Source: NORP110 sp051251595 (GTDB lineage: Bacteria; Pseudomonadota; Alphaproteobacteria; Rhodobacterales; Rhodobacteraceae). From it: a stretch of 64,000 bases of DNA. The stretch lies in assembly GCA_051251595.1 (NCBI GenBank), contig JBPOFA010000002.1, positions 248,001-312,000 of the forward strand, written 5' to 3'. Under the pieces are notes generated by a model. It saw nothing but the letters and a program-made list of their open reading frames with translations. It ran no database searches and was not told the origin of the DNA. Of this stretch, positions 59,906 to 64,000 are shown one piece after another; position 1 is the first letter of the stretch, and each line of letters begins with the position of its first letter. Made by a program: the position numbers and the translations under genes.

Positions 59906-60562
59906 TTACTCCTTTTCGGCTGCGAATGCGGCAGCCTGTTCAATCCAGCCTTCGCGTTCGATCCGGCCTTTGAATGACAATTTCTCGTCCATTGCTGCAA
60001 CATCGGCTTCGGTCCAACCCGCAACCTGTGCGAAAGTTGTAACACCCGCTTCAAGCAGCTTCTTCTCAAGCGCAGGTCCGACACCGGACAGCTTCTTAAG
60101 ATCGTCTGCGCCAGCAGCTGCTTTCGCGGCTTTTGGTGCTGCTGCCTTGGCTTCTGCTTTTTTCGGAGCCGCTTTCTTGGCAGGCTTTGCAGCCGCCACA
60201 GCTGAAACAGAAACAGAGCCTGCGCCAATCGCAGCTTTTACGCCAGATTTGTCGGCACCTTTTTCAAGGATGTCTGTGATGCGCAGCAATGTCAGCTGTT
60301 GACGATGACCTTTGGTGCGCTGGCTGCCGTGCTTACGGCGGCGCTTTACAAAGTGGATGACTTTTTTATCTTTGATCTGTTCGATCACGTCAGCCTGTAC
60401 GGCTGCACCTTCGATAAAGGGCGCACCAACTGTGCTGCCAACCATCAAAACTTCGTTGAATTGTACTTTTTCACCGGCGTCAGCTGCAAGCTTTTCAACG
60501 CGGACGACATCGCCGCTTTGAACTTTATACTGCTTGCCACCGGTCTTCATGACCGCAAACAT
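59906..60562 (-). CDS. rplU: 50S ribosomal protein L21 with C-terminal helix-hairpin-helix domain
   Basis: 218 aa versus about 103 in E. coli. Residues 1-100 are canonical bL21 (MFAVMKTGGKQYKVQSGDVV, HFVKRRRKHGSQRTKGHRQ). An Ala/Lys-rich linker (about 120-150) leads to a C-terminal domain DDLKKLSGVGPALEKKLLEAGVTTFAQVAGW..FKGRIEREGW. This HhH unit is also found at the end of Rhodobacterales NuoE. The fusion is known in the group but its role is not. ATG 60562 chosen on the ribosomal signature. Confidence 0.96.
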   Translation of the reverse strand: MFAVMKTGGKQYKVQSGDVVRVEKLAADAGEKVQFNEVLMVGSTVGAPFIEGAAVQADVIEQIKDKKVIHFVKRRRKHGSQRTKGHRQQLTLLRITDILEKGADKSGVKAAIGAGSVSVSAVAAAKPAKKAAPKKAEAKAAAPKAAKAAAGADDLKKLSGVGPALEKKLLEAGVTTFAQVAGWTEADVAAMDEKLSFKGRIEREGWIEQAAAFAAEKE

Positions 60563-60875
60563 ATGCGTCTTTCCTTTTGTTTTCGCGTCCTGTGGCCCCT
60601 GTTTCCAGGTGTTTCGGGAATGTTCCCGCCGCGAACAGCGCGCCCCTAATGGAGCGATATGACATAATACCTGCGGACCCATGCCCATCAGGAATGGCGG
60701 CTTATCTTGGAATCATGGCGTTAAGTCAAGTGTTTTACGCGGTCACGCCTGCGGAAAAATGGGCCAAGTTGGCACGGGTTGCCGCCGGTCACGGCTTTAT
60801 GCCCGGCGGCACGGTGTTCGTCAGGGCCGTGCGGACCGGGCTGTTGCCGTGCAAGGCCCACTGGATCAGCCCTGA
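60563..60875. other. Intergenic region upstream of rplU
   Basis: 313 bp between rplU and the DUF2059 gene. It holds the rplU leader and a candidate promoter. A plus-strand frame through it (from 60577) has codon-like bias but no RBS or recognisable family and overlaps the DUF2059 3' end, so it is not called. Confidence 0.5.
60701..60729 (-). promoter_or_regulatory. Candidate rplU promoter
   Basis: On the minus strand TTGACT (60729-60724) and GATAAG (60706-60701) are separated by 17 bp. The -10 is weak. The leader to rplU would be about 130 nt. Confidence 0.35.
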
Positions 60876-61700
60876 TCAGATGTCTTCACCTGCCAGCATG
60901 CCCGCAGCGGCAAACCCCAACCCGCGTGAGATTTCAACGAACATTGCGTCAAACCCGACGAAAAGGGATTGGTTCAGCGCCTTGCCCTCTGCCGTTGTCG
61001 AAAACTCTATATATTGAATAAGCTCTTCATCCGTCAGCGGTTGGTAAGCCAGCGCCAAAAAGGCAAACAACCAGTCGCCGGTGTCGGCGCGGATGTCTTC
61101 TTCCTGGCTCCAGACCTCGCGCAGCATTTCGGATTCCGTCATTTCCTCGGGCAAGGCGCCGCCATCGGCCAGACCGGTGTAAAACGCGTAATTTGAATTC
61201 AAAGCCCCGACGACGTTGGATTCCAGCAAATCATTCGCGGAAACGAAATCCTCTAGCAAAGAGATCCGTTCATCGCCGTCCTGGAACATCTGGGCGACAT
61301 GTTCTTTGCTGGCCTCTTCGATGGCTTCATCCATCAAGGCGCGCCGTGCGCTGATTTCCAGGCCGACAATCCGTTTTCCCAAATCCCCGGTGAAAAAGGC
61401 GGTCATCGCGGCGATATCTGCATCGCCCAATTCATCTGCCATAGTTGCAATGGCAATATCTGACATGCGGTCGGCGTCGTAAATCTTGGTGACCTTGGCC
61501 CGCCAACTGTCCCCTGCCCGATCCGGGAACATATCGAGCGCCAGCTCATCCCCGTAATCAATGCCTTCTGTGCGCATGATGTCCAGAATTTCTGGCAAGC
61601 CCAAGGCATCGGTCAAGGTCGCCACCGCCGCGTTCGACCCGGCGCTGGCCTGGGTGGCCATCAAAATAAACGTAAGTGCTGCGAAAAATCTGCGGGCCAT
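60876..61700 (-). CDS. DUF2059-domain secreted protein
   Basis: 274 aa with a signal peptide ending near ATQASA-GSN (about 21). Helical periplasmic protein; KVTKIYDADRMSDIAIATMADELGDADIAAMTAFF is the DUF2059-like signature, and the C-terminal half repeats a similar helical pattern (TDEELIQYIEFSTTAEGKALN). Function unknown. Confidence 0.82.
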   Translation of the reverse strand: MARRFFAALTFILMATQASAGSNAAVATLTDALGLPEILDIMRTEGIDYGDELALDMFPDRAGDSWRAKVTKIYDADRMSDIAIATMADELGDADIAAMTAFFTGDLGKRIVGLEISARRALMDEAIEEASKEHVAQMFQDGDERISLLEDFVSANDLLESNVVGALNSNYAFYTGLADGGALPEEMTESEMLREVWSQEEDIRADTGDWLFAFLALAYQPLTDEELIQYIEFSTTAEGKALNQSLFVGFDAMFVEISRGLGFAAAGMLAGEDI

Positions 61701-61869
61701 CCTGCCTCCTGAAGGTGTTGTAATGAAGGATAGGCGCAGTTTCCCGTAGTTCCAAGCCCATCATTGATCAACTTGACGACAAAACCCTCGTCATTCCGGG
61801 AAGCCCCGGTTTAAAGACCAAAAACATGGTTGAAGCCCGAAACGATACTATGTAGGCACGCCCCCAATT

Positions 61870-61959
61870 GGAGAGGTGCCGGAGTGGTCGAACGGGGCGG
61901 TCTCGAAAACCGTTGTGGGTGCAAGCCTACCCAGGGTTCGAATCCCTGTCTCTCCGCCA
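61870..61959 (+). tRNA. tRNA-Ser (anticodon CGA)
   Basis: 90 nt including encoded CCA. Acceptor arms GGAGAGG / TCTCTCC, an anticodon stem GCGGT/ACCGT with loop CTCGAAA giving anticodon CGA (reads UCG), a long variable arm as in class II tRNAs, and T-arm AGGGTTCGAATCCCT. It is followed at 24 bp by the convergent sulfotransferase gene. Confidence 0.97.
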
Positions 61960-61982
61960 TAGCCCGTCAGTCTAGTTTTGCG

Positions 61983-62981
61983 TTACAGGACACGGGCCTC
62001 TGGGGCCGCAGCCTCACTGAAAACAGACCCGGCCGGGTTTTCGTGCAGATCCCAGTGATCATCCACCTCGGGCCAATAGGCGCGCAGGATGGTCGCGATT
62101 TCGTGCTGTTGCGCGTCCGAAAAATACGCGCACAACGAATAAAGCCGGTCGCGGGTTGAGATGTTTTTTCGGCCCGAAACCGTGACAGGGCTGTTGGCCG
62201 TGAAATCGACGGGGTTTTTGATGCGCAACCCGGCGCGGCGCATGAGGGCGGGAAATTCCGTTTCCGGGTCCAGCACCAGCGCCTCATATTTGCAGCTTGT
62301 GACATTTGGCGCTGCCTGCATCGCCTTTTCCGTGATCGCCCAAAGCGCGGCGACCTTTTGATAGATTTGGCGATGACCGTCCCGTTTCAGCGCCGCGATG
62401 TCCTTGGCGACGGATTGGGCCAAGGGCGGGGTTTGCCCATAGCGACGGGCCGGATCAATGTCATCAAAGCTCCAGCTCCAGTCGGTTTTTTCCATGCTCT
62501 TGATCACGGCCATCGGGTGGCGTGACAGATGAACAGAGGCAATCGGCTGATAGCGGTCTTGCAGCGCCTCAAAGATCATCTGGCTGCGTACGAATTTGAC
62601 GACAACCTGGCGTCGCAGCGCCTCTGTGTAATTGCGGCGACACAGATAGTTGAACCCGGATCGGTTGGGGCTGATCCCCTGAAAGGCCAGATCCAAGGCA
62701 TGCCAATCTTCGTTCGATAACTCGGCTGGCGAAAAAGGAATATCGGCGCGACAGTCCTCGCCCTGCCCCAGCACAGTCGCCGGGTTGGTCGATGGATCAA
62801 GCGGTTCGAAAATGGTTTTGGCATCCATTGCATCCGCCACCAACTGTTGCAGCCAGGTGGTGCCGCTGCGCCAAAACCCGGACACGATGACCGGGCTGAC
62901 ATTGCCGGTCGCGGCGACGCAGTGGTCCAGCATGAAATAAGCGTTCAGCTTTAGTCGTTTTCTGATCCGTTGGTACTGCAT
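61983..62981 (-). CDS. Sulfotransferase
   Basis: 332 aa. PAPS loop VIVSGFWRSGTTWLQQLV (about 33-50) and the 3'-phosphate motif SVHLSRHPMAVIKSMEK, both textbook. Other conserved parts: KYEALVLDPETEFPALMRRAGL. Composition resembles the neighbours, unlike the two other sulfotransferase-like genes in the window. Start ATG 62981 with GGAAAAC; the open frame extends 47 codons further. It lies directly beside tRNA-Ser, a common integration site. The acceptor is unknown. Confidence 0.9.
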   Translation of the reverse strand: MQYQRIRKRLKLNAYFMLDHCVAATGNVSPVIVSGFWRSGTTWLQQLVADAMDAKTIFEPLDPSTNPATVLGQGEDCRADIPFSPAELSNEDWHALDLAFQGISPNRSGFNYLCRRNYTEALRRQVVVKFVRSQMIFEALQDRYQPIASVHLSRHPMAVIKSMEKTDWSWSFDDIDPARRYGQTPPLAQSVAKDIAALKRDGHRQIYQKVAALWAITEKAMQAAPNVTSCKYEALVLDPETEFPALMRRAGLRIKNPVDFTANSPVTVSGRKNISTRDRLYSLCAYFSDAQQHEIATILRAYWPEVDDHWDLHENPAGSVFSEAAAPEARVL

Positions 62982-63126
62982 GTTTTCCGGGTGCAATTGC
63001 CTGTGCGATGTCGCTTTGGGCAGATTTGCAAAACAATGTGGCGACAATCCGGCGTCAGCCCTTGGTCCTGGGGCAAAATTTCCCTGTTTTTCAGAGGTTT
63101 CAGCGGAAAGATGCCGACACACGTGA

Positions 63127-63158
63127 AAAGGACCGGTCGATGTGATCGCCGGTCCTTT
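63127..63158 (-). terminator. Intrinsic terminator after the hemerythrin gene
   Basis: AAAGGACCGG and CCGGTCCTTT form a perfect 10-bp stem with a 12-base loop; on the minus strand TTTT follows. It is about 15 bp after the stop at 63174. Confidence 0.8.
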
Positions 63159-63173
63159 AGGGGGCTTTTATGG

Positions 63174-63740
63174 TTAGCCGCGCAGTTTGTGGTGCAGGAT
63201 GATCGGAACGGCCAGTTCCTCTTCATCTGTCAGGTGCCGTTTCAGCAGGGCCTCAATCGCTTGGGTTGAGCCATGCATCTCTCCGGCTTCATCCCGCGCG
63301 GTTGCTTCGTCGAGCTGGATCAACTTGATCACCCGATTGGCCTGCCGCGTGAACGTGTCGAGCACCTCGTCCAGCACTTCGTGGTCTTTTTCCAGAACCT
63401 CGATCCCCGCATCAAAGCGTGGGTCAGCGGCGGAAAGTTCCGGGAAATAGGACCGGTCCTCCCAGCTGTGATGCCCGTGCAGATTGCGAACCAAAAGGTC
63501 ACCGTAATAGGCCAGCCGCGCGGCGAAATCCTCTGGCGCTCTGGATTTGTCCAGATAGCGTTCGGTTTCTTTGCGCGCCAGGTCGCTCAGTTGGCGAAAG
63601 CCCTGATGTGCGCCCAACCACCCGCGCGTTGCGTTTTTGAAGTTCGGATGCGCGTCCCATTCGTCACGGGGATAGTCCTGCAGCAATTGCCGCATTTCCT
63701 GAGGCAACGGATCTTGCCTGATGCGTGAAGTGTCTAACAT
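63174..63740 (-). CDS. Hemerythrin HHE domain protein
   Basis: 188 aa, di-iron four-helix bundle binding O2 or NO. His/Glu ligands are in NLHGHHSWEDRSYFPEL, LEKDHEVLDEVLD and LLKRHLTDEEELAVPIILHH. ATG behind GGAGG. Lies downstream of the Xi-class GST gene, 71 bp away. Confidence 0.9.
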   Translation of the reverse strand: MLDTSRIRQDPLPQEMRQLLQDYPRDEWDAHPNFKNATRGWLGAHQGFRQLSDLARKETERYLDKSRAPEDFAARLAYYGDLLVRNLHGHHSWEDRSYFPELSAADPRFDAGIEVLEKDHEVLDEVLDTFTRQANRVIKLIQLDEATARDEAGEMHGSTQAIEALLKRHLTDEEELAVPIILHHKLRG

Positions 63741-63760
63741 AGTTGCCTCCTTTTGACATG

Positions 63761-63786
63761 CGTCGGCTGCGGAATTGCAGCCGACG
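63761..63786. terminator. Stem-loop between the GST and hemerythrin genes
   Basis: CGTCGGCTGC and GCAGCCGACG form a perfect 10-bp stem with a 6-base loop. No U-tract on either strand; it may be an attenuator or processing site. Confidence 0.5.
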
Positions 63787-63811
63787 GTTGGTTGATGTGG
63801 TCTGACTGGGT

Positions 63812-64000
63812 TCAGGCCGGAATTTGGTGCAGCTCAGCCCCGTCGCTTAGCCGCGCACGATCATGGGGCGCGGTGAAATTCAGGTCTGGCCCCACAGGCA
63901 CGATCCGGGTTGGGTTGATCGTTTCATGGCTGGCATAATAGTGGTTCTTGATATGCTCCATGTTCACAGTCTCGGCCACGCCGGGATGTTGGTAGAGATC
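63812..64000 (-). CDS. Xi-class glutathione transferase / glutathionyl-hydroquinone reductase (C-terminal part)
   Basis: Only the last 62 codons are in the window. DLYQHPGVAETVNMEHIKNHYYASHETINPTRIVPVGP is the conserved C-terminal signature of the YqjG/ECM4 group, which reduces glutathionyl-hydroquinones. The catalytic Cys lies outside. Followed by a stem-loop and the hemerythrin gene. Confidence 0.85.
   Translation of the reverse strand, partial: DLYQHPGVAETVNMEHIKNHYYASHETINPTRIVPVGPDLNFTAPHDRARLSDGAELHQIPA

Noticed and set aside
60577..61017. 146-aa plus-strand frame upstream of rplU
   Set aside because: Codon bias is coding-like in part, but it overlaps the DUF2059 gene antisense, has no RBS and no recognisable domain.
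1..64000. CRISPR array, prophage, IS element or biosynthetic cluster
   Set aside because: No regularly spaced repeats, transposase, phage structural gene or NRPS/PKS module was seen on either strand.

Overview
The window looks like the chromosome of a marine alphaproteobacterium of the Rhodobacteraceae (Roseobacter group). The basis is the linkage nifR3/dusB-ntrB-ntrC-ntrY-ntrX-trkA-trkH-hfq-hflX, a fused ispDF, an L21 protein with a C-terminal helix-hairpin-helix tail, rplU-rpmA-GNATs-obgE-proB-proA, chpT, olsB-olsA, and a fairly GC-rich sequence with many ATGA-type gene overlaps. The species is not identified. No rRNA, transposase, integrase or CRISPR array is present. One tRNA (Ser-CGA) is.

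Layout. 1-2.5 kb: end of a Na+/H+ antiporter, then a MarR regulator translationally coupled to a deiodinase-like thiol protein. 2.5-5.2 kb: fur-eno-GNAT-cupin, all overlapping. 5.0-6.9 kb: a sulfotransferase-like gene sits between two partial copies of the cupin/hydroxyacid-dehydrogenase junction. 7-9.4 kb: a penicillin-acylase-type Ntn hydrolase. 9.4-21.2 kb (minus strand): nitrogen two-component systems, K+ uptake, Hfq and HflX. 21.4-25 kb: ispDF-pgpA-cinA and amtB. 25-31.4 kb: RatA/COQ10 protein, phosphoribosyltransferase, LysR, cytochrome c', dihaem cytochrome, lipoyl synthase, and a divergent DUF6456/DUF6477 pair. 31.4-40.7 kb: an MttB-family protein, guaA, two DMT exporters, a P-loop ATPase with metA, and ppk2 with a TetR regulator. 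40.7-44.7 kb: an ABC importer without a binding protein, and an unknown membrane protein. 44.7-46 kb: an AT-rich sulfotransferase-like gene between two terminators. 46-53.8 kb: rplM-rpsI, M32 peptidase, heme A synthase, TrmJ, ThiE-like protein, and ornithine-lipid genes. 53.8-61.7 kb: chpT, proA-proB-obgE, three GNATs, rpmA-rplU, DUF2059. 61.9-64 kb: tRNA-Ser, a third sulfotransferase, hemerythrin, and the end of a Xi-class glutathione transferase.

Most of the window is core housekeeping sequence. The parts that stand out are: the sulfotransferase cargo flanked by a split duplication (5.0-6.1 kb); the AT-rich sulfotransferase placed downstream of the rpsI terminator, with an apparent A5 slip at its start; the MarR/deiodinase-like pair with a palindromic putative operator; and a DUF6456/DUF6477 divergon with a perfect 15-bp palindrome. 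Both NtrC and NtrX lack the GAFTGA sigma-54 contact loop, which suggests sigma-54-independent action. I did not find a clearly new multi-gene defence or mobile system. All calls come from reading the sequence and translations, with no database search.
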